From Cognatundibacterium griseum (GTDB lineage: Bacteria > Pseudomonadota > Gammaproteobacteria > Burkholderiales > Burkholderiaceae_D), in the NCBI RefSeq assembly GCF_014284195.1, contig NZ_JACOGC010000005.1, positions 62,001 to 126,000 of the forward strand: DNA of 64,000 nucleotides. Direction: 5' to 3'. Under the pieces are notes generated by a model. It saw only the letters and a program-made list of their open reading frames with translations. It did no database searches and had not been told where the DNA came from. Every line of letters begins with the position of its first letter. Position 1 is the stretch's first letter. Both the position numbers and the translations under genes were made by a program. Positions 8,906 to 16,350 of the stretch are shown here, piece after piece.

Positions 8906-9658
8906 TTACTCCAACACCGCCCAGGCACAGTAAGGTTGATTCGGATCTCGCCGTAATCTGAGCTGATTTAATCCTATCGTTTCCATCAGGGCCAAGGTCT
9001 CCCCAGGGAAGCGCGGACAATTCAGTTCATCAAATACCAGCAACGACCCTTTAACCAGTCGCGGCAATATTTGCTGTAAAACATCTTTAGTCGGTTGATA
9101 AACATCCATATCAAAAATTGCCATAGAAATCACAGCATGCGGATTAGCTACCAACCAGTTTTTGATGGTAAGTGAGGCGTCGCCTTTAATCAGTTCAAAT
9201 TTTTTAATATGGCTGATCGGTGATAAACTCTCATGCAGGTTAAGGATTTCCTCCAGTTGTTCTGCATAATCATCCATGCTGGAATAATCTCCTTTGGCGA
9301 CAGCAACACCATCCTTTTCGTGCGGAGATTCAAAACCGGCAAAGGTATCAAAGCCAATGATTTTCCTGGAGTAGTTATACGGTTCGATAATTGCGCGCAA
9401 ATTCGACAGCAGTGCCAGTGATGCTCCCCATTGCACGCCAAATTCGCAAATAATACCCGGCACATCCTTAATCAAGGAATACAGTTGATTGAAGTATAAA
9501 ATCCGTGACAGTGAAATCCGCTTAATAAACAAATTGGAATGCAGATTCCAGTGTGGCCCCATGTGTGGGACAATCTCGTCGCGCAATACCTGCAAACGCT
9601 CATCCGAATTCTTTTCCAATTCACTACGATTTAAGGATTCACCGAGATTTGTTTTCAT
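8906..9658 (-). CDS. TylF/MycF-family sugar O-methyltransferase
   Basis: A class I SAM-dependent methyltransferase of the TylF/MycF/NovP family, which O-methylates deoxysugars. Visible signatures are the SAM loop CEFGVQWGASLALL, GFDTFAGF, and the acidic metal-binding segments FDMDVYQPT and LLVFDELNCPRFPGE. The start is taken at ATG 9658, preceded by GAGTG; a GTG at 9667 is also in frame. The gene overlaps the 3' end of the dioxygenase gene by 20 bases, so it is the last gene of the sugar operon. In noviose biosynthesis a family member methylates the 4-hydroxyl after C-methylation; the position modified here is not known. Base composition is visibly more A/T-rich than the housekeeping genes. 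Confidence 0.85.
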   Translation of the reverse strand: MKTNLGESLNRSELEKNSDERLQVLRDEIVPHMGPHWNLHSNLFIKRISLSRILYFNQLYSLIKDVPGIICEFGVQWGASLALLSNLRAIIEPYNYSRKIIGFDTFAGFESPHEKDGVAVAKGDYSSMDDYAEQLEEILNLHESLSPISHIKKFELIKGDASLTIKNWLVANPHAVISMAIFDMDVYQPTKDVLQQILPRLVKGSLLVFDELNCPRFPGETLALMETIGLNQLRLRRDPNQPYCAWAVLE

Positions 9659-10445
9659 GTCGCACACTCAAAGGATGGATAAAGCCGGGGTAGCTCTGAT
9701 AGAAAATATTTTTCTTGTCACCTGTCGGACACCCCGCCTCCAGAAATCCGGGGTACGCCAGATCAGAAATTCTGATCTGCGCAGTCCACCTGACTTTCCC
9801 TGACATATTTGGCAGACTTCGATGCAACATCATTTGCTTGAACAAAATGAGATCGCCAGGATCAGCCTCCACCGTTACAGGGGCAGATGTAACATCCTCA
9901 TCAATCGATAAATCCCGTTGCAAAAACTGACGCTGCTCTTCAATTGCCTTGTCGGATATTTTTTTGTAAGGATGGATCCCAACCTGATGACTTCGGGGTA
10001 TTAATTGCACAGTTCCGTGCTGCTCATCAACTCGGCTGAACGGTATCCAGGCTGTCACAGCATTAACGGAGCCAAGCAAATAGAGTGTATCTTGATGCCA
10101 GTCAAATAAATGTTTTACATCGTGTGGGCGGTCATAGCGCATATTGCAACACCCCATCAGTACGGGTAATGTCACACCCAGCTCCCGACATGCTGCAAGT
10201 AAGTCGAGATTCCCTGACAACCGACTGAGACAAGGTAAATAATGCAGGCGGTCATAGAGTTGTGACTGTTTTTCCGGAGTCATTATCTCTGGTTGATAGG
10301 TATCAAAATCAAACTCTTTTCCAATGATGAATTGACCGATTTGATTAATTTCCTGCCTGACTTCATGGAATAAATCGGTATTAAAAAATTGAGGCAAAAT
10401 AATATAGCCATTTTCCTCAAAGAATTCTTTTTGTGAGATATCCAT
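9639..10445 (-). CDS. Phytanoyl-CoA dioxygenase (PhyH) family oxygenase
   Basis: A 268-residue Fe(II)/2-oxoglutarate oxygenase of the PhyH family. The iron ligands are visible as H117 and D119 in DWHQDTLY and H208 in MMLHRS, with R219 a candidate for binding 2-oxoglutarate. The GTVQLIPRSHQVG segment is typical of the fold. Family members hydroxylate or otherwise oxidise small molecules, including sugars and amino acids. AGGG lies six bases before the ATG. Location between two SAM-enzyme genes in the CDP-sugar operon suggests a nucleotide sugar or glycan substrate, but that is inference. It could also act on the attached glycan. Confidence 0.85.
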   Translation of the reverse strand: MDISQKEFFEENGYIILPQFFNTDLFHEVRQEINQIGQFIIGKEFDFDTYQPEIMTPEKQSQLYDRLHYLPCLSRLSGNLDLLAACRELGVTLPVLMGCCNMRYDRPHDVKHLFDWHQDTLYLLGSVNAVTAWIPFSRVDEQHGTVQLIPRSHQVGIHPYKKISDKAIEEQRQFLQRDLSIDEDVTSAPVTVEADPGDLILFKQMMLHRSLPNMSGKVRWTAQIRISDLAYPGFLEAGCPTGDKKNIFYQSYPGFIHPLSVRHENKSR

Positions 10446-10513
10446 GTTTTACCCTACTTTTTCATCCTGGTATTGAATTGCGGAATAAAGCACTATCAAT
10501 CTATCCGGTGCAA

Positions 10514-11272
10514 TTAAGCAATCCGTTTCAGGAAACCATCCGGTGCGACGGTAATCTGCAATTTATGTTGCATTGCCTGGTCAATCATCCATTCAGGGTG
10601 AGACTGCAGATAGGCATGAACGGCTGATTTAGGACTATTGCCCGGATGCCACGGACGATCATCAAACACATCTGCCGGCACGTCCTCGACAAACGTATCA
10701 AATACTACGCAATAGCTGTCTTTCGTTACCAGCGGTGCATATGCATTCAGTTCCGCCAGTACATGTTCATGGGTGTGATTAGAATCGAGAAACACCATGA
10801 TTTTCTGTTTGCCTTCAGCCATTTTCTTTACCTGCGCGACGATATCCTCTGCCACACTGGACCCTTGCAACATCGTGATGCGCCGTGACATCGGATGCTG
10901 CAAAATCGCCTGCCGGTTATGTTCGCGGATATCGATATCGATGCCGATCACTTTTGCATCAGGATTACCGCCGCAGGCAGCGATCAGCTCCAGCATAGAG
11001 GCGGAGAAAATAATGGAGCCGCCATGTGCAATGCCGGTTTCGATTACCAGATCCGGCTGCACCTGCCACAACAATTCCTGCATCGCGATCATATCAATCG
11101 GATTCTGAATAATCGGGCGGCCCATCCAGGAAAAGTTATACACGTACTGCCGGCGCATGCTCTGCTCAAGCCAGTCGCGTGACTGTGCCTGAAACGCCTG
11201 ATCCTGTCCAAGTTTCTCGATACGCTGCGCTCTTTCGAGTTCGAATTGTTGCGTCGGATTATTGGGATTCAT
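10514..11272 (-). CDS. Cephalosporin hydroxylase (CmcI) family methyltransferase
   Basis: The 252-residue protein belongs to the CmcI/PF04989 family, a SAM-binding Rossmann fold that includes rhamnosyl O-methyltransferases despite the family name. The SAM motif is LVIETGIAHGGSIIFSASM, followed by VIGIDIDIR, MVFLDSNHTHEHV and CVVFDTFVED, the acidic residues probably binding metal. The ATG overlaps the stop of the preceding epimerase gene by four bases (ATGA), so translation is probably coupled. A methyl transfer to a sugar hydroxyl is the likeliest role. A 68-base gap separates it from the dioxygenase gene and shows nothing notable. Confidence 0.83.
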   Translation of the reverse strand: MNPNNPTQQFELERAQRIEKLGQDQAFQAQSRDWLEQSMRRQYVYNFSWMGRPIIQNPIDMIAMQELLWQVQPDLVIETGIAHGGSIIFSASMLELIAACGGNPDAKVIGIDIDIREHNRQAILQHPMSRRITMLQGSSVAEDIVAQVKKMAEGKQKIMVFLDSNHTHEHVLAELNAYAPLVTKDSYCVVFDTFVEDVPADVFDDRPWHPGNSPKSAVHAYLQSHPEWMIDQAMQHKLQITVAPDGFLKRIA

Positions 11273-12084
11273 GATTCCTCGTGATAGAAAGAAAAAAGAG
11301 CCGGCAAGTCTTTCTCCAGCCCGTGTTGGGCAACACCGAATTCGGTGAATAATTTGCAGGTATCAATCACCGGGAAAGTCAGTACAGGAGCATCCGCAAT
11401 AAATTCGCACCCGACACCCTGTGCTTCAAGAAACCCGGCAATACTGGCGTGCGTCATATTGCTGCCGCTCGCCAGATTGTAAATGGACTGGCTGCCATTC
11501 AAGGCAATTAACGGTAAATAACGAACCACATCCTGCACGGAAATATAGTCTTTTTGCGATTGCCTGGCGCTGCGGAACAACACTCTTCCGGTTTTGGCCG
11601 ATTCGCGCAATATCTCCGCCAGAAAATTCTGTGCGGGCATCTGTGTGCCATAGACGTTCGACAAACGGACAATGCGCACGGGGCGCTGACTCGCAAGGCA
11701 CAGGCTCTCCCCCATTAATTTAGAAAGGTTGTACAGGTCGCCCGGCACATCAGAGCGCACATGCAGGGTTGCATTTTCACGGGTGCTTTCCGCTCCGGAA
11801 TAAACGCGGGTGCTCGACAGGTAAGTCAGGCTGGTAAATGTACAGCACTGTAATACCTGCGACAACAGGCTGACATGCGCCTCCACTGTTGCAAATGGAT
11901 GCTGGCGAAAATTGGCAGTCAAGCCCGCACAATAAAAGACATGACCAAGATCTTCTTGTTGCGGGATAGGATCATTTTTCCCGCAGACCCGATAGTGCCA
12001 TCCGGCCTGGGTCAGTGCCGTCTGCAAATGTCTGCCGACAAAGCCATGGCCGCCGATCAGCGTTGCCTGCGGTGATGCACTCAT
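11269..12084 (-). CDS. NAD(P)-dependent sugar epimerase/4-ketoreductase
   Basis: An extended short-chain dehydrogenase of 271 residues. The Rossmann motif GGHGFVGRHL is at the N-terminus and the catalytic YxxxK pair occurs in DLYNLSKLMGE. The start is ATG 12084 (MSASPQATLIGG), which overlaps the acyltransferase stop by four bases; an in-frame upstream extension is not credible. In this operon the enzyme is the natural candidate to reduce the 4-keto group left by RfbG, as NovS does in noviose synthesis, though it could instead be a 4-epimerase. Confidence 0.85.
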   Translation of the reverse strand: MSASPQATLIGGHGFVGRHLQTALTQAGWHYRVCGKNDPIPQQEDLGHVFYCAGLTANFRQHPFATVEAHVSLLSQVLQCCTFTSLTYLSSTRVYSGAESTRENATLHVRSDVPGDLYNLSKLMGESLCLASQRPVRIVRLSNVYGTQMPAQNFLAEILRESAKTGRVLFRSARQSQKDYISVQDVVRYLPLIALNGSQSIYNLASGSNMTHASIAGFLEAQGVGCEFIADAPVLTFPVIDTCKLFTEFGVAQHGLEKDLPALFSFYHEES

Positions 12085-12569
12085 TGCCGCATTCCGATCT
12101 GACGCAATGGATTCCCGGCATGAACTGTGTATGCCGCAATCTCGCCACGGACAATCGCGCCGGCCCCGATAACGCATCCCTGCCGCAAAATAGCGCCATC
12201 AAGAATGACGCAATTTGCGCCGATCCACACATCATCTTCAATCACGATGCCGCCTTTACCCGGCAAGAAACCTTGTTGATTAATACGACGACTTTTATCC
12301 TGATAGGCATGGTTCACGGGAGCAAAAGTGCAGTTGGCAGCAATCGCCACGTCGCTACCAATACGAATGCCATTGCCAGTGTATAAAACACAGCCGGAAT
12401 TGATCACGGTACGTTCACCGATCAGAACGTCTCCACTGCCACCGGCAGGTTTAAACTTAACGAAGCTATCAACCGCTGAACCAGCACCGATCAGTATCCG
12501 GGTTCCCCGGACCGAATCCTCGATATCTGCTAAAGGAGATATTCTTGCTTCAGGATGAATTTCTATCAT
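12081..12569 (-). CDS. Left-handed beta-helix acyltransferase
   Basis: A 162-residue hexapeptide-repeat transferase, probably an O-acetyltransferase using acetyl-CoA. Repeats such as VIGERT, IRIGSD, IVIEDDVWIGAN and CVIGAGAIV build the beta helix, and H93-like NHAYQ plus the GNPLRQIG end are typical of the VatD/WbbJ-like group. No aminotransferase is present in the operon, so the acceptor is more likely a hydroxyl than an amine. It overlaps the following epimerase gene by an ATGA and starts 27 bases after the C-methyltransferase gene. Confidence 0.85.
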   Translation of the reverse strand: MIEIHPEARISPLADIEDSVRGTRILIGAGSAVDSFVKFKPAGGSGDVLIGERTVINSGCVLYTGNGIRIGSDVAIAANCTFAPVNHAYQDKSRRINQQGFLPGKGGIVIEDDVWIGANCVILDGAILRQGCVIGAGAIVRGEIAAYTVHAGNPLRQIGMRQ

Positions 12570-12596
12570 GCCATCGACCTTATCATCCGCACATTT

Positions 12597-13823
12597 TTAT
12601 AACAATCGCATTTCCGGTATGGCCACCGCAAAACGCCCGCCCCAACTGCTGATCTCTTGCAGGTCATGCCGGATTTCAGCTTCCAGATTCCACGGCAAGA
12701 TCAGCACCACATCTGGTTGTTCACGCATCAGATGTGCCAGGCTGACGATAGGAATCCTGCTGCCGGGCATATACTTGCCCTGTTTATGCGGATTGATATC
12801 CACCACATAAGGAAGCAGGTCTGGCCGGATACCCGCAAAATTCAGAAAGGTATTCCCTTTTGCCGCAGCACCATAGGCGGCGACTTTGCGCCCCTCGCGC
12901 CGGCATTGAAGCAAAAACTCCAGCAAGGCGAATTTAGCCTGTTCGGCCGCCGCCTGCGCTCTGATATAAAACGCTGTGGTAGTGACTCCGGCGTCCTGCT
13001 CACGGACCAGCATCCGGGCGACAGCTTCAGTGACGGGGTGATTTCCGGTATCACTGCGTTGCGCCAGCACCCGCAGACTGCCGCCATGTGTTGGCCATTC
13101 CTGGACATCAAACACCTGCAGCCCCTGACCTGCAAAAATATGCTGGACAGCATGCAGCGACAAATACGAATAATGCTCGTGATAGGCTGTATCAAACTGG
13201 TTTTGCTGAACCATATTTAGCAAATGCGGAAATTCGAAACTGGCAACGCCATGCGGCTTCAGAATAGTCCGGAACCCCGACACGAAATCATTAATATCCG
13301 GTACATGCGCCAGTACGTTGTTAGCGACCGTCAGATCAGCCATCATCCCTTGTTCTGCAAAAGTCTTTGCTAAAGACTGTCCAAAAAATTCCTCATGAAT
13401 CGTGAGCCCAATGGCACGCGCAGCTCCCGCAGTGCTGGCGGTCGGCTCAACGCCGTAACAGGGAATGCCAGCCTGCTGCACATATTGCAGCAAATAACCA
13501 TCATTGGCAGCGACTTCCAATACCCTGCTTCCGGAATTCAGATGGAATCTTGTCTGCATTTCCTGCACAAAGCGCCGGGCATGCGCCAGCCAGCTGGATG
13601 AGCAGGAACTGAAATATGCATAATCGGCGTCAAACAGATTTTCCCTGCCGGTAAAATCCAGCGTCTGCACCAGCCAGCAATGCTGGCAAACCATCAGTTT
13701 CAGCGGCAGCCAGATTTCTGCCTGCTGCAATGCTTCAGGGCGCAAATAAGCATTCGATGGCGGTGCGCTGCCCAGATCAAGAAAACCTGCCGTTAATGGT
13801 TGCTGACAATGGCGGCATTTCAT
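12597..13823 (-). CDS. NDP-sugar C-methyltransferase (TylC3/NovU type)
   Basis: A 408-residue SAM-dependent methyltransferase with the three-part architecture of NDP-ketosugar C-methyltransferases. The N-terminal zinc domain has C3, C6, C46 and C49. The central domain carries the SAM loop VLEVAANDGYLLQY and the YHEHYSYLSL motif, whose Tyr and His are catalytic in TcaB9. The C-terminal domain has VAAYGAAAKGNTFLNF. These enzymes add a methyl branch at the carbon next to a keto group, C3 or C5. Here the substrate would be CDP-4-keto-6-deoxyhexose. It overlaps the upstream epimerase gene by four bases (13820-13823). Confidence 0.9.
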   Translation of the reverse strand: MKCRHCQQPLTAGFLDLGSAPPSNAYLRPEALQQAEIWLPLKLMVCQHCWLVQTLDFTGRENLFDADYAYFSSCSSSWLAHARRFVQEMQTRFHLNSGSRVLEVAANDGYLLQYVQQAGIPCYGVEPTASTAGAARAIGLTIHEEFFGQSLAKTFAEQGMMADLTVANNVLAHVPDINDFVSGFRTILKPHGVASFEFPHLLNMVQQNQFDTAYHEHYSYLSLHAVQHIFAGQGLQVFDVQEWPTHGGSLRVLAQRSDTGNHPVTEAVARMLVREQDAGVTTTAFYIRAQAAAEQAKFALLEFLLQCRREGRKVAAYGAAAKGNTFLNFAGIRPDLLPYVVDINPHKQGKYMPGSRIPIVSLAHLMREQPDVVLILPWNLEAEIRHDLQEISSWGGRFAVAIPEMRLL

Positions 13824-14383
13824 ATGCTGACTCCTGCAAAATCATCAGGCAGCCACGCCGTTGCGGCATCCTTCTCAGACTGCACAGTAAATGGCAGCGG
13901 CCAGCTGATCGCCAGACGCGGGTCAAGAACATGTATTCCGACTTCACTCTGAGGCACATAAGGCTGGCTGTGGCAGTAAAGCATTTCCACATCGTCCGTC
14001 AGAGTCTGAAATCCATGCGCAAAACCGGCCGGAATCAGATACGAACAGGCCTGCTTTGCAATCAGATGCACGGCGTGCCACTGCAAAAATGTCGGCGACC
14101 CTGCCCGCATGTCAACTGCCACATCCCAGACTTCACCACGCAGGCAGGTAATCAGCTTGTCCTCGGCATGAGGCGCCTTCTGCATGTGTAAGCCGCGGAC
14201 GCTGCCCCGTTCGCGGGTCAGCGTATGGTTGATCTGGGCGACGGGATGATTCCAGCCAAACATCTGCAGATCTTCTGCGCAGAACAGGCGTTGCAGAAAG
14301 CCGCGGCTGTCCCCGAGTAGCTGACGCTGTATCAGATGCAACCCTTTCATCGGTGTTTCAATCAGTTCAAAGCGTTCTGTCAT
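13820..14383 (-). CDS. rfbC: dTDP-4-dehydrorhamnose 3,5-epimerase (RmlC) family protein
   Basis: A cupin-fold sugar epimerase of about 187 residues. The RmlC signatures include DSRGFLQRLF, the catalytic histidine in RGLHMQ, GEVWDVAVDMR, and the PAGFAHGFQTL block. It would invert C3, C5 or both of a 4-keto-6-deoxy nucleotide sugar. Because the operon makes the CDP-activated form, it is probably a CDP-sugar epimerase, comparable in role to NovW, and not rhamnose-specific; the symbol denotes the family. ATG 14383 has AAGG five bases upstream; GTG 14389 and ATG 14386 are alternatives. No rmlA, rmlB or rmlD gene is in the window. Confidence 0.88.
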   Translation of the reverse strand: MTERFELIETPMKGLHLIQRQLLGDSRGFLQRLFCAEDLQMFGWNHPVAQINHTLTRERGSVRGLHMQKAPHAEDKLITCLRGEVWDVAVDMRAGSPTFLQWHAVHLIAKQACSYLIPAGFAHGFQTLTDDVEMLYCHSQPYVPQSEVGIHVLDPRLAISWPLPFTVQSEKDAATAWLPDDFAGVSI

Positions 14384-14490
14384 CATCACCTTTCGCCCTG
14401 ATACCTGGAGAAAATATCCGTTAAAATCAGATACTCCCCCCGCGGAACAGGATAACTCCTCTATCGACCAGATAAATCCAGAGCTAAAAA

Positions 14491-14510
14491 ATATACTCCC
14501 CCGGAGTATT
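14491..14510. repeat. Inverted repeat with ATACTCC arms in the sugar operon
   Basis: ATACTCC (14493-14499), three C residues and GGAGTAT (14503-14509) form a short palindrome just past the rfbG stop. A half copy, ATACTCCCCC, lies at 14431-14440. Both belong to the same motif family as the 31-bp palindrome at 4318-4348. The 135-base gap they occupy is the largest break in the operon, so they may serve as an internal terminator or regulator site. Confidence 0.6.
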
Positions 14511-14518
14511 TCCGAGCA

Positions 14519-15595
14519 TCAATTTGTCTCATAAGCGTCCAGATCACGTGCACACAGTACGGCAGCGGGGATGCCCTGCTCAAAATCACGATACCAGTGC
14601 ATGCTCCGGGCTATCGATTCCTGCAAATTCCAGCGTGCGTAAATCTGTAATTCATCCCGTGCCTTGCGAACATCCAGCGCCAGCAGGCCTGCTTCATGCG
14701 GCCCCTCTGCCTGGGTGGCAAACTCGGTCTGCCCACGGCCATACGTCTGCGCGGCGAACTGAATCACCTCGCGCACAGTGGCAGCACCATCCGGCCCAAA
14801 ATTCCAGGCGCAGGCATAAGCAGGGTTTTGCGGCAGTAATTCCGCCAGGCACAAATACGCCGAAAGCGGCTCCAGCACATGCTGCCACGGACGCACCGCA
14901 TCCGGCCGGCGGATATGCAGCACATTATTCTGCTGCCAGGCACGCACCGCATCCGGCAACAGCCGGTCGCATGACCAGTCCCCGCCGCCAATCACGTTTC
15001 CTGCACGCGCAACCGCCAGCGCAATGCCTTGTTCGCGTAAAAATGCGTCGCGGTAACTCGCAATCACCAGTTCAGAAGCGGCTTTGCTGGCACTGTAAGG
15101 ATCATAGCCCCCCAGTTCTGCCGTTTCCGGGTAAGGTGTCATCTGCTCCAGATTTTTATACACTTTATCAGTGGTGATCAGCACGACCGCACTTATCGAT
15201 GCCACACCGCGCATCGCTTCCAGTAAATTCGCGGTACCCATCACATTCGTCGCAAAAGTCTCCAGCGGATGCGCATACCCCGGACGTACCAATGCCTGCG
15301 CCGCCAGATGAAATACCACCTCCGGCTGAATCCGCTGCAACGCCTGCTTTAATAGCCCGGCATCCCGGATATCCAGATACCGGCTGTCAATCTGCGTCGC
15401 CAGCCCCAAAGCCTCCGACAAATTAGGTTGCCCCTCTGGTGGCAGCGCAATTCCGAAAACGTGTGCCCCCATTTTTTGCAACCAGTATGCAAGCCAGGCA
15501 CCTTTGAAACCGGTATGTCCGGTCAGCAGCACGCGCCGTCCCCGCCAGTGAACCGGATCTGGTCGGCGCGGCGCAGATCTCACCATTTTTTCCAT
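14519..15595 (-). CDS. rfbG: CDP-glucose 4,6-dehydratase
   Basis: RfbG converts CDP-glucose to CDP-4-keto-6-deoxyglucose, the branch point to CDP-linked deoxysugars. The NAD-binding loop [18 protein letters not shown], the [10 protein letters not shown] segment and the catalytic YSASKAASE motif are all present. The length of about 358 residues is normal. Starts at 15616, 15595 and 15586 are possible; 15595 is preferred for a GGA eight bases upstream and family alignment. All overlap the end of rfbF. The stop at 14519 is followed by the ATACTCC palindrome. Confidence 0.95.
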   Translation of the reverse strand: MEKMVRSAPRRPDPVHWRGRRVLLTGHTGFKGAWLAYWLQKMGAHVFGIALPPEGQPNLSEALGLATQIDSRYLDIRDAGLLKQALQRIQPEVVFHLAAQALVRPGYAHPLETFATNVMGTANLLEAMRGVASISAVVLITTDKVYKNLEQMTPYPETAELGGYDPYSASKAASELVIASYRDAFLREQGIALAVARAGNVIGGGDWSCDRLLPDAVRAWQQNNVLHIRRPDAVRPWQHVLEPLSAYLCLAELLPQNPAYACAWNFGPDGAATVREVIQFAAQTYGRGQTEFATQAEGPHEAGLLALDVRKARDELQIYARWNLQESIARSMHWYRDFEQGIPAAVLCARDLDAYETN

Positions 15596-16350
15596 GGCGC
15601 TTTTCCGCTCTGCCATAAATCTTCCAGCAGATTTTTTTCTCGCAGCGTGTCCATCGGCTGCCAGAATCCGCTGTGTTCATACGCCATCAGCTGTCCTTGC
15701 CCGGCAAGGCCATTGAGCGGCTCCGCCTCCCAGCTGACGCTGTCATTTTCAATGCGGTTCAGTACATTAGGCGACAAAACAAAATAGCCGCCATTAATCC
15801 AGCCGCCGTCGCCGCGCGGTTTCTCAATAAATCCGGCAACCTGGCTCCCCTCACGTTCGAGCGCACCGTAGCGGCCAGGCGGCAAGACTGCCGTCACCGT
15901 GGCATCCTTGCCATGCTGGCGGTGAAATGCAATAGAAGCAGCGATATCCACATCAGACACACCATCGCCATAGGTAAAACAAAATGCCTCGTCATTTTCA
16001 ATATAACGGGATACGCGCTTGAGGCGACCGCCCGTCATAGTGTCCTCGCCGGTGTCCACCAGCGTCACCTTCCACGGTTCCGCGTGGCGTTCGTGCACTT
16101 CCATGCGGTTATGCTGCATATCGAAAGTCACATCCGACATATGCAGAAAATAGTTGGCAAAGTACTCCTTAATCATGTAGCCCTTATAGCCGCAACAGAT
16201 CACAAACTCATTCACACCATGTGCGGAATAAGACTTCATGATGTGCCACAGAATCGGGTGCCCACCGATTTCTATCATTGGCTTTGGGCGCAAATGGGTT
16301 TCTTCAGAGATACGCGTTCCCAGACCACCGGCCAGAATCACTGCTTTCAT
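15580..16350 (-). CDS. rfbF: Glucose-1-phosphate cytidylyltransferase
   Basis: RfbF makes CDP-glucose from CTP and glucose-1-phosphate. The 256-residue protein starts [20 protein letters not shown], the nucleotidyltransferase signature, followed by [18 protein letters not shown] and the [13 protein letters not shown] active-site block with its metal-binding Asp. The ATG at 16350 overlaps the stop of the glycosyltransferase gene by four bases (ATGA, 16347-16350), so the donor pathway is translationally coupled to the transferase. The in-frame upstream extension to 16380 is rejected because it would lie inside that gene. Confidence 0.96.
   Translation of the reverse strand: MKAVILAGGLGTRISEETHLRPKPMIEIGGHPILWHIMKSYSAHGVNEFVICCGYKGYMIKEYFANYFLHMSDVTFDMQHNRMEVHERHAEPWKVTLVDTGEDTMTGGRLKRVSRYIENDEAFCFTYGDGVSDVDIAASIAFHRQHGKDATVTAVLPPGRYGALEREGSQVAGFIEKPRGDGGWINGGYFVLSPNVLNRIENDSVSWEAEPLNGLAGQGQLMAYEHSGFWQPMDTLREKNLLEDLWQSGKAPWKKW

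Noticed and set aside
13820-14383. Rhamnose pathway (rml) assignment for the epimerase
   Set aside because: rmlA, rmlB and rmlD are absent and the cluster makes CDP-glucose, so only family membership is supported.
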